Of a stretch of 19,789 nt of DNA, positions 1-7,382 are shown in pieces. Numbering within the stretch: position 1 is the stretch's first letter; the number at the start of each line of letters is the position of its first letter. This DNA comes from Flavobacterium psychrophilum (GTDB taxonomy: Bacteria > Bacteroidota > Bacteroidia > Flavobacteriales > Flavobacteriaceae): assembly GCA_945872875.1 (NCBI GenBank), contig CAMCBB010000021.1, forward strand, positions 1-19,789, in the 5' to 3' direction. The translations under genes were made by a program, and so were the position numbers. The notes below the pieces were generated by a model that was not told the origin of the DNA, searched no databases, and saw only the letters and a program-made list of their open reading frames with translations.

Positions 1-273
1 ATTAGTGCTGTAAATAAAGAATTTGAAAATAAATTTTACGAACTGAGACAGGAATATGAAAAATTATTAGTAGAATTTGAAAACAACGAATTGGTGTATA
101 ATTCTAATTTTTCTTTTGAGCCCGTAATTGGAGAAATATACCATCTGTACCGAGGCGAAGATGGAATAAATTTCTTATCTCTGATTTCTCCTTTAGAATG
201 GAACAAAGAACATATTGGTACTTTCAAATTGAATAGTGACAAAAAGTGGGTTTCGATTGATAAATTGAGTTAA
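1..273 (+). CDS. DUF2452 family protein, 3' end (partial at window start)
   Basis: The frame is open from the first base of the window, so the start lies upstream; 90 residues are visible. An N-terminal stretch rich in Glu and Lys, probably helical, is followed by a compact beta-rich part containing GEIYHLYRGEDG, a FLSLISPLEW block and a C-terminal GTFKLNSDKKW block. This pattern (GxIYhLY, then hShIsPxEW, then GxhKLxxDxxW) is the C-terminal half of DUF2452, the family that includes human C1orf50. The function is not known. Only 14 bases separate its stop from the next gene, so it is probably the upstream member of the same transcript as the flavin reductase and photolyase genes. I recognise the family from the motif pattern, not from a search. 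Confidence 0.75.
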   Translation: MSAVNKEFENKFYELRQEYEKLLVEFENNELVYNSNFSFEPVIGEIYHLYRGEDGINFLSLISPLEWNKEHIGTFKLNSDKKWVSIDKLS

Positions 274-287
274 ATATACCCAAACTA

Positions 288-926
288 ATGATGAAACATT
301 TTACATCGGAAGCCTTAATAGATTTAGAAAAACACGAAAGAGCACATTTAATAAATAGCTTGGGCGGATTTAAAAGTCTTGCACTTGTAGGAACCTCCGA
401 TAGTAAAAGAAATACAAACTTAGCCCTTTTCAGTTCGATTTTTCATGTGGGTGCCAATCCTCCTTTAATTGGTTTGATTTTTCGCCCTTCACCACCTGAA
501 CGAAATACTTATTCGAATATTATCGAAACTGGTTTTTACACCATAAACCATGTAAACGAAACCATATATAAGCAAGCGCATCAAACTTCGGCACGTTATG
601 ACAAAGAAATTTCAGAATTTGAAATAACAGGATTAACACCGGAATACAAAGATGCTTTTTTCGCACCCTATGTTGCAGAAAGCAAAATACAATTAGGAAT
701 AGAATTCAAAGAAAGAATAGATCTTACTATCAACAATACCACTTTGATTATTGGCGAAATAAAACATATTTATATTCCTGATAATTGCCTCTCAAAAGAT
801 GGTTTTGTAGACATCGAAAAAGCTAACACTATTACCTGTTCTGGACTTGACAGCTATCACAAAACAGTTCAATTAGATCGATTAAGTTATGCAAAACCAA
901 ATAAAGAAGTAAGTTCAATAGTTTAG
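288..926 (+). CDS. Flavin reductase-like FMN-binding split-barrel protein
   Basis: This 212-residue protein resembles the flavin reductase-like domain family, whose split barrel binds FMN and in many members transfers electrons from NAD(P)H to free flavin. The visible landmarks are [20 protein letters not shown] at about residues 43-62, followed by [14 protein letters not shown] and FYTINHV. That is the usual order of the flavin-binding strands, and the length fits a single-domain cytoplasmic member. Two adjacent ATG codons (288 and 291) could both serve as start. No Shine-Dalgarno sequence is present. The gene lies 14 bases after the DUF2452 gene and 37 bases before the DUF2256-photolyase pair, with no -7 box seen in either gap, so a shared transcript is likely. 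A role in keeping flavin reduced for the two photolyases downstream is an inference from position only; the substrate is not visible in the sequence. Confidence 0.8.
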   Translation: MMKHFTSEALIDLEKHERAHLINSLGGFKSLALVGTSDSKRNTNLALFSSIFHVGANPPLIGLIFRPSPPERNTYSNIIETGFYTINHVNETIYKQAHQTSARYDKEISEFEITGLTPEYKDAFFAPYVAESKIQLGIEFKERIDLTINNTTLIIGEIKHIYIPDNCLSKDGFVDIEKANTITCSGLDSYHKTVQLDRLSYAKPNKEVSSIV

Positions 927-963
927 ATCGGTATTTAACAAATTAAATTATTCAAAATTAATA

Positions 964-1101
964 ATGCGAGGAGTAAAAAAACAAAATCTACCCAATAAAA
1001 TATGCCTCGTTTGCTACAAGCCCTTTTCCTGGCGAAAGAAATGGGAAAAAGTTTGGGAGGAAGTAAAATATTGTAGTGATAAATGCAGAATGAATAAATA
1101 A
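964..1101 (+). CDS. Small four-cysteine DUF2256 protein
   Basis: This 45-residue gene is easy to miss because of its size. The protein is basic, has four cysteines (C14, C17, C37, C41; CX2C-X19-CX3C) and a Trp-rich centre (PFSWRKKW at 20-27, then VW and KYCSDKC at 35-41). This is the DUF2256 pattern: IC..C..PF.WR.KW followed by .VKYCS..C. The spacing looks like a treble-clef or zinc-ribbon metal site, but the metal and partner are unknown. Its stop codon TAA (1099-1101) shares its last base with the ATG of the photolyase gene, so translation is probably coupled. DUF2256 proteins are, to my knowledge, often encoded beside or fused to cryptochrome/photolyase-family proteins, which supports a role tied to that enzyme. 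A function in iron-sulfur assembly, DNA binding or complex formation is speculation. Confidence 0.85.
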   Translation: MRGVKKQNLPNKICLVCYKPFSWRKKWEKVWEEVKYCSDKCRMNK

Positions 1102-2636
1102 TGAAGAAAACTTTACGATTAATTTTAGGAGATCAATTAAATTCCAATCACTCTTGGTTCAATTCTGTTGAGGAATCGGTTACCTATGTCATGATGGAAG
1201 TTCGAACTGAAACAGATTATGCGCAGCACCACATTCAAAAAGTAGTCGGAATTTTTGCAGCCATGCGCGATTTTGCTTCCCAATTAAAATCAAATGGACA
1301 CCAACTGATTTACCTTCAATTAAACGATCCAACTAATCTTCAATCATTTGACAAAAACATAGAAAAACTTATTTCAGAACAACAGTTTACGCACTTTGAA
1401 TATCAATTACCAGATGAATACCGATTAGATATCCAATTAAAAAAACTATGTGAATCGATTACAATTTCAAGTGCTACTGTAGACTCGGAACATTTTTTTT
1501 CAAGCAGAAATGAATTAGGTGATTTCTTTGAAGGAAAGAAAACCTATTTAATGGAAAGCTTTTATAGACATATGCGAAAAAAGCACGCTGTATTAATGGA
1601 AGGTGACAAACCTCTCACTGGAAAATGGAATTATGATCTAGATAACAGAAAGAAGTTACCCAAGGGTCACAAACCTATTTTCCCTTTAGTTTTTGAAAAT
1701 GAGGTAAGTTCAATTTACGATGAAATTAAGAAAACAACGATTAAAACTATTGGTAACATTAATACAAAACAATTTATTTGGCCAATAAATAGGACTCAAT
1801 CGCTTGAATTATTAGACTATTTTGCTACAGAATGTTTACCCCTATTTGGTAGTTATCAAGATGCAATGATGCCCAATGAATGGTCGTTGTATCATTCGCG
1901 CATTTCGTTTTCTATGAATATAAAATTGATTTCTCCAAAAGAAGTTATTGAACGGGTTACCGCTGAATGGGAAAAGCGTTCACACGAAATTGAATACCAT
2001 CAACTGGAAGGGTTTGTAAGACAAATCATTGGCTGGAGGGAATACATGCGTGGAATTTATTGGAAACAAATGCCCAATTATGCTACCTTAAATTACTTCG
2101 ATAATACAGCGCCATTGCCAACCTGGTTTTGGACAGGTGAAACCAAAATGAGTTGTTTGAAGGATGCGATAAATCAATCTTTAGAGTATGGCTACGCGCA
2201 CCATATTCAACGCTTAATGATAACCGGAAACTTTGCTCTTTTGGCTGGCGTTCATCCTGATGAAATTGATGCTTGGTATCTTGGTATTTACATGGATGCT
2301 TTTGAATGGGTAGAAATAACAAATACTCGCGGAATGAGTCAATTTGCTGATGGCGGAATTGTAGGCACCAAACCTTATGTGAGTTCGGCATCCTATATTG
2401 ATAAAATGAGCTCTTACTGTGGCTCTTGCCAGTATAATAACAAATTAAAAGTAGGCGATAAAGCCTGCCCTTTCAATAGTTTATATTGGAATTTTTACGA
2501 TCGAAATAAAAGCAAGTTAGCTTCCAATCCTCGTATAAATATGATGTTGAATGTATGGAACAAAATGAAACCTGAGGATAAAGAGGCGTTACTACTTCAA
2601 GCCGATTATTATTTAAAAAACATCAATTATTTATGA
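1101..2636 (+). CDS. Iron-sulfur (6-4) photolyase / prokaryotic cryptochrome, PhrB-like
   Basis: This 511-residue protein belongs to the bacterial FeS-BCP/CryPro branch of the cryptochrome-photolyase family, formerly called deoxyribodipyrimidine photolyase-related protein. Such enzymes use FAD and blue light to repair (6-4) photoproducts; some act as photoreceptors. The N-terminal LRLILGDQLN motif begins the alpha/beta antenna domain. The C-terminal FAD domain has GFVRQIIGWREYMRG at about 304-318 and YAHHIQRLMITGNFALL at about 365-381. Four cysteines sit at 352, 440, 443 and 456. As I recall the Agrobacterium PhrB [4Fe-4S] ligands (350, 438, 441, 454), all four are present with a constant +2 offset. 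The His pair at 367-368 corresponds to the active-site His pair of PhrB. It overlaps the preceding DUF2256 gene by one base and the following gene by four (ATGA). It looks full-length and intact. The lesion it repairs is inferred from family membership. Confidence 0.92.
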   Translation: MKKTLRLILGDQLNSNHSWFNSVEESVTYVMMEVRTETDYAQHHIQKVVGIFAAMRDFASQLKSNGHQLIYLQLNDPTNLQSFDKNIEKLISEQQFTHFEYQLPDEYRLDIQLKKLCESITISSATVDSEHFFSSRNELGDFFEGKKTYLMESFYRHMRKKHAVLMEGDKPLTGKWNYDLDNRKKLPKGHKPIFPLVFENEVSSIYDEIKKTTIKTIGNINTKQFIWPINRTQSLELLDYFATECLPLFGSYQDAMMPNEWSLYHSRISFSMNIKLISPKEVIERVTAEWEKRSHEIEYHQLEGFVRQIIGWREYMRGIYWKQMPNYATLNYFDNTAPLPTWFWTGETKMSCLKDAINQSLEYGYAHHIQRLMITGNFALLAGVHPDEIDAWYLGIYMDAFEWVEITNTRGMSQFADGGIVGTKPYVSSASYIDKMSSYCGSCQYNNKLKVGDKACPFNSLYWNFYDRNKSKLASNPRINMMLNVWNKMKPEDKEALLLQADYYLKNINYL

Positions 2637-3931
2637 AAATTACGGTAGTTTGGTTTAAAACCGATTTAAGGTTAAACGATAACGAAACGCTTGTTAAAGC
2701 AATTGCACAAAGCGATCAAATTATTCCTGTATATTGTTTTGATGAATCGCATTTTGGAAAATCCGATTTTGGTTTTCAAAAAACCGGAAGTTATAGAGCT
2801 ACATTTTTATTAGAATCCATCCAAGATTTAGATAAAAACCTGAGAGCATTAGGTTCAGGACTTATTATTGTAAAAGGAAAGCCAGAAGAAGAAATCCCAA
2901 AAATAGTTAAGCAGTATAATGCCAACAAGGTAGTTGCAAAAAGAGAAGTAGCATTTGAAGAAAAAAGAACGGAGGCTCTAGTTCAAGAGGCATTGTTTAA
3001 AATAAAATGTGAATTAGAAACCTTTAGCACCAGTACTTTATATCATGCTGAAGACCTACCCTTTTCCATAAAAAATATTCCTGATGTTTTTACAAACTTC
3101 AGAAAGCAAACCGAAAAAGAAGCCCAAATAAGACCTGCATTTGAAACGCCAATCAAGATAAAATCTCCTCAAATTGAGCCTATTGTAATTCCATCAATTG
3201 AGGAATTAGGTTTATCTTTTCAATCCATAGATTCAAGAGCGGCAATCGTTTTTAAAGGAGGCGAAAATGAAGCATTAAAACGACTAAATCATTATTTTGA
3301 AGGTACGGGTTCTATTTCAACATACAAAGAAACACGCAACGGATTGATAGGTGCTGTTTATTCTTCTAAATTTTCGGCATGGCTCGCTTTGGGATGTATT
3401 TCACCCCGATTCATCTATCAGGAATTAAAAAAATACGAACAAAAATTTGGATCAAATGAATCCACTTATTGGTTGGTTTTCGAATTGATATGGCGTGATT
3501 ATTTTAGATTTATCATGAAGAAATACAATGCTAAACTGTTTCTCCAATCGGGAATAAAAACGAATGAAATTCAAATAAACGATACAAATTCTATAAATAT
3601 GGAAGCTTGGATTAACGGCGAAACCGGTGTTGATTTTGTTGATGCCAACATGATCGAATTAAAACTAACGGGTTTTATGAGTAATCGTGGGCGTCAAAAT
3701 GTTGCCAGCTATTTGTGTAACGATTTAAAACTAGATTGGAGGTTAGGTGCCGCCTATTTTGAGCAACAATTAATCGATTATGATGTATGCAGTAATTGGG
3801 GCAACTGGGCTTATCTTGCCGGTGTTGGCAATGATCCGCGAGAAAAAAGATATTTCAATATTGAAAAACAAGCTGCCCAATACGATAAAAACAAAACCTA
3901 TGTCAATTTATGGCTGAAATCTAAATTATAG
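2633..3931 (+). CDS. DASH-type cryptochrome/photolyase
   Basis: This 432-residue protein is a photolyase/cryptochrome of the DASH class. These flavoproteins repair cyclobutane pyrimidine dimers mainly in single-stranded or looped DNA and can act in light signalling. The N-terminal antenna domain starts with VVWFKTDLRLNDN. The FAD domain shows TYKETRNGL at about 230, SKFSAWLALGCISPR at 245-259, FELIWRDYFRF at 283-293, TGFMSNRGRQNVASYL at 346-361 and DYDVCSNWGNWAYLAGVGNDPRE at 382-404. That last block is strongly diagnostic for Cry-DASH. The length is at the short end of the class, with no C-terminal extension. The ATG overlaps the stop of the upstream photolyase gene (ATGA), so the two are probably translated as a pair. 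The gene ends 14 bases from the convergent hemL gene with no visible terminator between them. Confidence 0.95.
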   Translation: MKITVVWFKTDLRLNDNETLVKAIAQSDQIIPVYCFDESHFGKSDFGFQKTGSYRATFLLESIQDLDKNLRALGSGLIIVKGKPEEEIPKIVKQYNANKVVAKREVAFEEKRTEALVQEALFKIKCELETFSTSTLYHAEDLPFSIKNIPDVFTNFRKQTEKEAQIRPAFETPIKIKSPQIEPIVIPSIEELGLSFQSIDSRAAIVFKGGENEALKRLNHYFEGTGSISTYKETRNGLIGAVYSSKFSAWLALGCISPRFIYQELKKYEQKFGSNESTYWLVFELIWRDYFRFIMKKYNAKLFLQSGIKTNEIQINDTNSINMEAWINGETGVDFVDANMIELKLTGFMSNRGRQNVASYLCNDLKLDWRLGAAYFEQQLIDYDVCSNWGNWAYLAGVGNDPREKRYFNIEKQAAQYDKNKTYVNLWLKSKL

Positions 3932-3945
3932 CTAAATAAAGTTGA

Positions 3946-5232
3946 TTAAAAAGTCTTCGAAACTTTATCTATAGCATTAATAGTAAAATCTAAATCTTCA
4001 TAAGTTAACGCATCAGTAATAAACCAAGTTTCATAGGCAGAAGGCGCAATGTAAACGCCCTCTTTTAGCAAGCCATGAAAAAACTTCTTGAAGGTTTCAT
4101 TATCGCCATTTTTAGCTGTTTGAAAATCTACCACTGGACTCGCATCAAAATGCACTGAAATCATAGATCCAACTCTATTGATGGTATAAACAACTCCGTT
4201 TTGAGTTAGTACTTTATGTATTCCAGCCTCTAAGTAGGCCGTCTTTTTATCTAAATTTTGAAATAAATTAGCCTCAGTATTAATAGCTTGTAACATAGCT
4301 AATCCGGCAGCCATAGCCAACGGATTTCCAGATAAAGTTCCCGCTTGATACACAGGACCAACTGGAGCTAAATAGTTCATGATTTCGTTTCTTGCAGCAA
4401 AAGCACCCACAGGCAAACCACCTCCAATTACTTTCCCGAAACAAACAATATCAGCCTTGATATTATATAATTCTTGAACGCCACCTTTTGCCAATCGGAA
4501 GCCAGTCATCACCTCATCAAAAATCAACAATGAATTATTTTCTGTACATAGCGCTCTTAATCCTTCTAAAAATCCAGGTAACGGTGGCACACAACCCATG
4601 TTTCCGGCAACGGGCTCCACAATTAAGGCTGCAATTTGGTTTTTATTTACTTCAAATAAATTTCGAATGCTATCTAAATCATTGTAATTTGCCAACAAAG
4701 TATCTTGTGCTGTCCCGGGAGTAACACCTGGACTATTTGGAGTTCCAAATGTACTTGCTCCACTTCCCGCCTGAATTAAAAATGAGTCGGAATGACCGTG
4801 GTAACAGCCAGCAAATTTTATTATTTTGTTTCTATTTGTAAAACCGCGAGCCAAACGAATCGCGCTCATACAAGCCTCGGTACCCGAATTCACAAAGCGT
4901 ATTTTATCAATATTTGGAACCATAGAAACCGCCAATTGTGCAATTTGGGTTTCTAATTCAGTGGGCATTCCAAAGGATGTTCCGCTTTTTGCTCTTTCAG
5001 TTATAGCTTCAATTACAGGTTGGTAAGCATGACCTAAAATCATAGGCCCCCAAGAATTGATGTAATCGATTAATTTATTTCCGTCTTCGTCAAATAAATA
5101 AGCTCCCTTTGCACTTTTTACAAAAATAGGGGATCCACCCACTCCTTTAAACGCTCTAACCGGTGAGTTTACTCCACCAGGAATTACTTTTTCGGCATCA
5201 GCAAACAACTGACTACTTCTTTGGTATAACAT
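3946..5232 (-). CDS. hemL: Glutamate-1-semialdehyde 2,1-aminomutase
   Basis: This 428-residue PLP enzyme of aminotransferase class III converts glutamate-1-semialdehyde to 5-aminolevulinate, the last step of the C5 route to heme and other tetrapyrroles. The N-terminus [11 protein letters not shown] (18-28) is characteristic of HemL. Further landmarks are RFVNSGTEA (112-120), CYHGHSD (143-149), [10 protein letters not shown] (237-246), and [14 protein letters not shown] (265-278) with the PLP lysine at 267. It is the normal length and complete. The ATG start lies 20 bases after the stop of the glucosaminidase gene, so it is probably the last gene of a three-gene minus-strand unit. Nothing else of heme synthesis is in the window. 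On the other side it is convergent with the Cry-DASH gene. Confidence 0.97.
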   Translation of the reverse strand: MLYQRSSQLFADAEKVIPGGVNSPVRAFKGVGGSPIFVKSAKGAYLFDEDGNKLIDYINSWGPMILGHAYQPVIEAITERAKSGTSFGMPTELETQIAQLAVSMVPNIDKIRFVNSGTEACMSAIRLARGFTNRNKIIKFAGCYHGHSDSFLIQAGSGASTFGTPNSPGVTPGTAQDTLLANYNDLDSIRNLFEVNKNQIAALIVEPVAGNMGCVPPLPGFLEGLRALCTENNSLLIFDEVMTGFRLAKGGVQELYNIKADIVCFGKVIGGGLPVGAFAARNEIMNYLAPVGPVYQAGTLSGNPLAMAAGLAMLQAINTEANLFQNLDKKTAYLEAGIHKVLTQNGVVYTINRVGSMISVHFDASPVVDFQTAKNGDNETFKKFFHGLLKEGVYIAPSAYETWFITDALTYEDLDFTINAIDKVSKTF

Positions 5233-5252
5233 ATAATTGGTATGCTGAAGTT

Positions 5253-6161
5253 TTATTTTACTATTAATTTTTGGCCAATAGTTATTCCGAAATCTGGAAT
5301 ATTATTTTTCCTTTTCAAATCCTCTACAGAGATATTATATTTTTTTGAAATAGAATACAAAGTATCTCCTTTTATCACTTCGTGCAAATCTGAAGAGGGT
5401 TCAGCTACAGAAGGTTTATTTTCATTCGAAGTAACTACCATAGGAACATATTCTTTTCCTAATACTTCGGCGTCGTATTTTTGCAATTGATAGCGTTCAA
5501 TTAATCCAATTAGCTTGGTTGGATACGCAACATCGGTCGCATAACCGGCATCTTTCAACCCTTGTGCCCAAGATTTATAATCGTCTTTTTCTAATTTAAA
5601 CAATTTTGAATACCGTTCTCTAGAAGTCAAAAACAAGGAATGATCACGGTACGATTCATTAGGTTCAGAGTATTTTCTAAAACACTCTTGTTCGGTATCA
5701 TCGTCATAATTTACACTTGGCCCGTTCCATTCTTTATGACATTTTATTCCAAAATGGTTATTTGCTTGGATGCTCAATGGTCCTGTACCCGCACCAGATT
5801 CTAGGATTCCTTGCCCTAAAGTGATACTTGCCGGAATACCATAATCAATCATGTCTTTCTTTGCAATTTCTTTATATTTTTCAATATATTCTAAAACCAT
5901 TGCCGTGGTAACTTTTACCCTAGTTGTAGCAGCAAGAACTTCGGTAGAATTAGCTGTTTTAGTAGAATTTTCAATTGGTGTTTCTACAGTATTTACAGGT
6001 TGCGGTTTAGTTTCAGCAACAGGTTGTGCAGGCTTAACAACCGTTTTTGCAGCCGATTTGGCTGGCTTTTTTTTACTTTTTGTATAGGCAATAACAGGGC
6101 GATTAGAGCCACAAGCTGTAGCTATAATTAGAGTCAAACCAAAAACTATTTTCTTAATCAT
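5253..6161 (-). CDS. Glucosaminidase-domain (GH73-like) lipoprotein with LysM domain
   Basis: This 302-residue secreted cell-wall hydrolase has a short hydrophobic leader ([13 protein letters not shown]) ending in a lipobox ATAC with Cys17 as the lipidated residue. A low-complexity Ala/Lys/Pro/Thr linker covers about 25-80. A glucosaminidase domain covers about 85-230, with [13 protein letters not shown] placing the probable catalytic Glu at 121, then NNHFGIKC and YRDHSLFL. A LysM peptidoglycan-binding domain lies at about 259-302 ([18 protein letters not shown]). The expected role is cleavage of the glycan backbone of peptidoglycan from the outer-membrane lipoprotein side; which bond is cut is not visible. 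I place the start at the ATG at 6161 rather than the TTG one codon upstream. That gives an 8-base overlap with the preceding gene and suggests translational coupling. Confidence 0.9.
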   Translation of the reverse strand: MIKKIVFGLTLIIATACGSNRPVIAYTKSKKKPAKSAAKTVVKPAQPVAETKPQPVNTVETPIENSTKTANSTEVLAATTRVKVTTAMVLEYIEKYKEIAKKDMIDYGIPASITLGQGILESGAGTGPLSIQANNHFGIKCHKEWNGPSVNYDDDTEQECFRKYSEPNESYRDHSLFLTSRERYSKLFKLEKDDYKSWAQGLKDAGYATDVAYPTKLIGLIERYQLQKYDAEVLGKEYVPMVVTSNENKPSVAEPSSDLHEVIKGDTLYSISKKYNISVEDLKRKNNIPDFGITIGQKLIVK

Positions 6162-7056
6162 CAAATTGTATTGTTTGTAATTTCTTGTTTTTCAATTGTA
6201 AATTCATTCCTGCCACTCCTTGCAATCCTCCGGTATGAATAAGAAGAATTTTAGCGTTTTTTGGAAAATAATTCTTTTTTATTAAATCGATAACGCCAAA
6301 AACCATCTTTCCAGTATAAATGGGATCCAACGGAATTTTATTTTTTTTGTAAAACGAATTAATAAATTCAATAAGTTCGCTTGTTACTTTTCCGTATCCA
6401 CCAAAATGATACTCATTTAGTAAACTGAAATTATTATTTTTGGCAAAATTACGAATATCTTTTTGTAAAAAATCTCCTTTTAACGCCGGAAATCCTAAAA
6501 CTTTTTGTCCTTCAAAACTGCCATTTATCAATCCCGAAATGGTGCCTCCCGTGCCTACTGCACAACAAATAAAATCATAATCCTCATCTGCTTTGTTTAA
6601 AATTTCTTCGCATCCATTCACGGCAAATTCATTTGTTCCGCCCTCCGGAACCAAATAAAAGGATCCGTGTTTTTCTCTTAATTTTTCAACGAAATTGGCG
6701 GTATCTTTTAGTCGATAAGTGTCTCTTGAAACAAACTCAAATTTCATACCACAATCTTGAGCAAACTGCAATGTTGGATTTTCATCTATTTTAGCTTCCA
6801 ATTCCTCCCCTCGAATCACACCAACGGTTTGAAATCCGTGTTCTTTTCCAGCAAATGCTGTCGCCGCAATATGATTGGAATAAGCTCCGCCAAAAGTAAG
6901 CAGCGTGTGCTGATTTTCTTTTTTTGCTTGAAGCAAATTGTATTTTAATTTTCGAAATTTATTTCCAGAAACAAAAGGATGAATCAAATCTTCACGACGG
7001 ATAAATACCTTTACCGAAGCATTGTCAACTTGTATTTCTTGGGTTAAAACTTCCAA
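6154..7056 (-). CDS. ACC deaminase / D-cysteine desulfhydrase family PLP enzyme
   Basis: This 300-residue fold-type II PLP enzyme resembles 1-aminocyclopropane-1-carboxylate deaminase and D-cysteine desulfhydrase. The block FIRREDLIHPFVSGNKFRKLKYN (about 18-40) carries the PLP lysine at 33. TFGGAYSNHIAA (54-65) is the cofactor and substrate loop, VGTGGTISG binds the phosphate, and ILLIHTGGLQG lies near the C-terminus. That last segment reads more like the IHTGG of D-cysteine desulfhydrases than like classical ACC deaminases, so I leave the substrate open. The start is a TTG at 7056: the in-frame stop is only four codons further upstream with no ATG between, and an ATG at 7061 is out of frame and terminates after a few codons. 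A TAnnTTTG box ends 15 bases before the TTG. The gene overlaps the following lipoprotein gene by 8 bases. Confidence 0.85.
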   Translation of the reverse strand: MEVLTQEIQVDNASVKVFIRREDLIHPFVSGNKFRKLKYNLLQAKKENQHTLLTFGGAYSNHIAATAFAGKEHGFQTVGVIRGEELEAKIDENPTLQFAQDCGMKFEFVSRDTYRLKDTANFVEKLREKHGSFYLVPEGGTNEFAVNGCEEILNKADEDYDFICCAVGTGGTISGLINGSFEGQKVLGFPALKGDFLQKDIRNFAKNNNFSLLNEYHFGGYGKVTSELIEFINSFYKKNKIPLDPIYTGKMVFGVIDLIKKNYFPKNAKILLIHTGGLQGVAGMNLQLKNKKLQTIQFDD

Positions 7057-7071
7057 TTCATTTAATTTTTA

Positions 7072-7079
7072 CAAAGTTA
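7072..7079 (-). promoter_or_regulatory. Candidate -7 box for the ACC deaminase-like/glucosaminidase/hemL unit
   Basis: Read on the minus strand this is TAACTTTG, a match to the Bacteroidota -7 consensus TAnnTTTG. It lies 15 bases upstream of the TTG start at 7056, so the transcript would have a leader of only about 8-10 bases. No convincing TTTG -33 box is seen at the usual spacing. The assignment is based on the consensus alone. Confidence 0.5.
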
Positions 7080-7138
7080 CGAATCGTTAGGCCTATTTGA
7101 ATAGAATTTATAGTAATTTTAATACAAAAAATTATTAA

Positions 7139-7164
7139 TTAGAAATGCAAAATAGTATTTCTAA
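7139..7164. promoter_or_regulatory. Perfect 8-base inverted repeat, candidate operator
   Basis: The arms TTAGAAAT (7139-7146) and ATTTCTAA (7157-7164) are exact reverse complements separated by 10 bases. The dyad ends 5 bases before the candidate -7 box at 7170 and covers the region where a -33 box and spacer would lie, a position typical for a regulator binding as a dimer. Which regulator binds is unknown, and no regulator gene is in the window. The same dyad is also 60 bases upstream of the divergent -7 box at 7079. Chance formation in AT-rich DNA cannot be excluded. Confidence 0.45.
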
Positions 7165-7169
7165 GTTAC

Positions 7170-7177
7170 TAAATTTG
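7170..7177 (+). promoter_or_regulatory. Candidate -7 box for the DUF5522-hutU unit
   Basis: TAAATTTG matches the consensus TAnnTTTG exactly and ends 5 bases before the ATG of the DUF5522 gene. Transcription would start at or very near the A of the ATG, so the message may be leaderless. No clear -33 box is visible; the inverted repeat just upstream occupies that region. Confidence 0.5.
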
Positions 7178-7182
7178 TAGCT

Positions 7183-7362
7183 ATGAAGGAAGACAAAGAA
7201 GAAGTTAAACTAATTGAAGGCGAAGATTATTATCTTGCACCAGAAGGCTATAAAGTATTTACTGAAAAATACCATTTAAAGCGAGGCCATTGCTGCCGAA
7301 GTGGCTGTCGTCATTGTCCCTACGGATTCGACAAAAAAACGGGAACTATTATTAGAAAATAA
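7183..7362 (+). CDS. Small cysteine-rich DUF5522 protein
   Basis: This 59-residue protein has a distinctive centre and C-terminus: EGYKVFTEKYHLKRGHCC (21-38) followed by SGCRHCPYGF (40-49). The cysteines at 37, 38, 42 and 45, with His36 and His44 nearby, could make a metal site. The pattern (LIEGEDYY, then FTEKYHLxRGxCCxxGCxHCPYGF) is that of DUF5522, a short family I associate with Bacteroidota; its function is unknown to me. It lies 20 bases upstream of urocanate hydratase on the same strand with no promoter or terminator in the gap, so co-transcription is likely. A link to histidine degradation is inferred only from adjacency. No signal peptide or membrane segment is present. Confidence 0.8.
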   Translation: MKEDKEEVKLIEGEDYYLAPEGYKVFTEKYHLKRGHCCRSGCRHCPYGFDKKTGTIIRK

Positions 7363-7382
7363 GAAAACAACAAGCTCAAAAT

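Noticed and set aside
2083..2391. 102-codon open frame antisense to the PhrB-like photolyase gene
   Set aside because: It lies wholly inside a well-supported gene, has no promoter, and its translation resembles no family.
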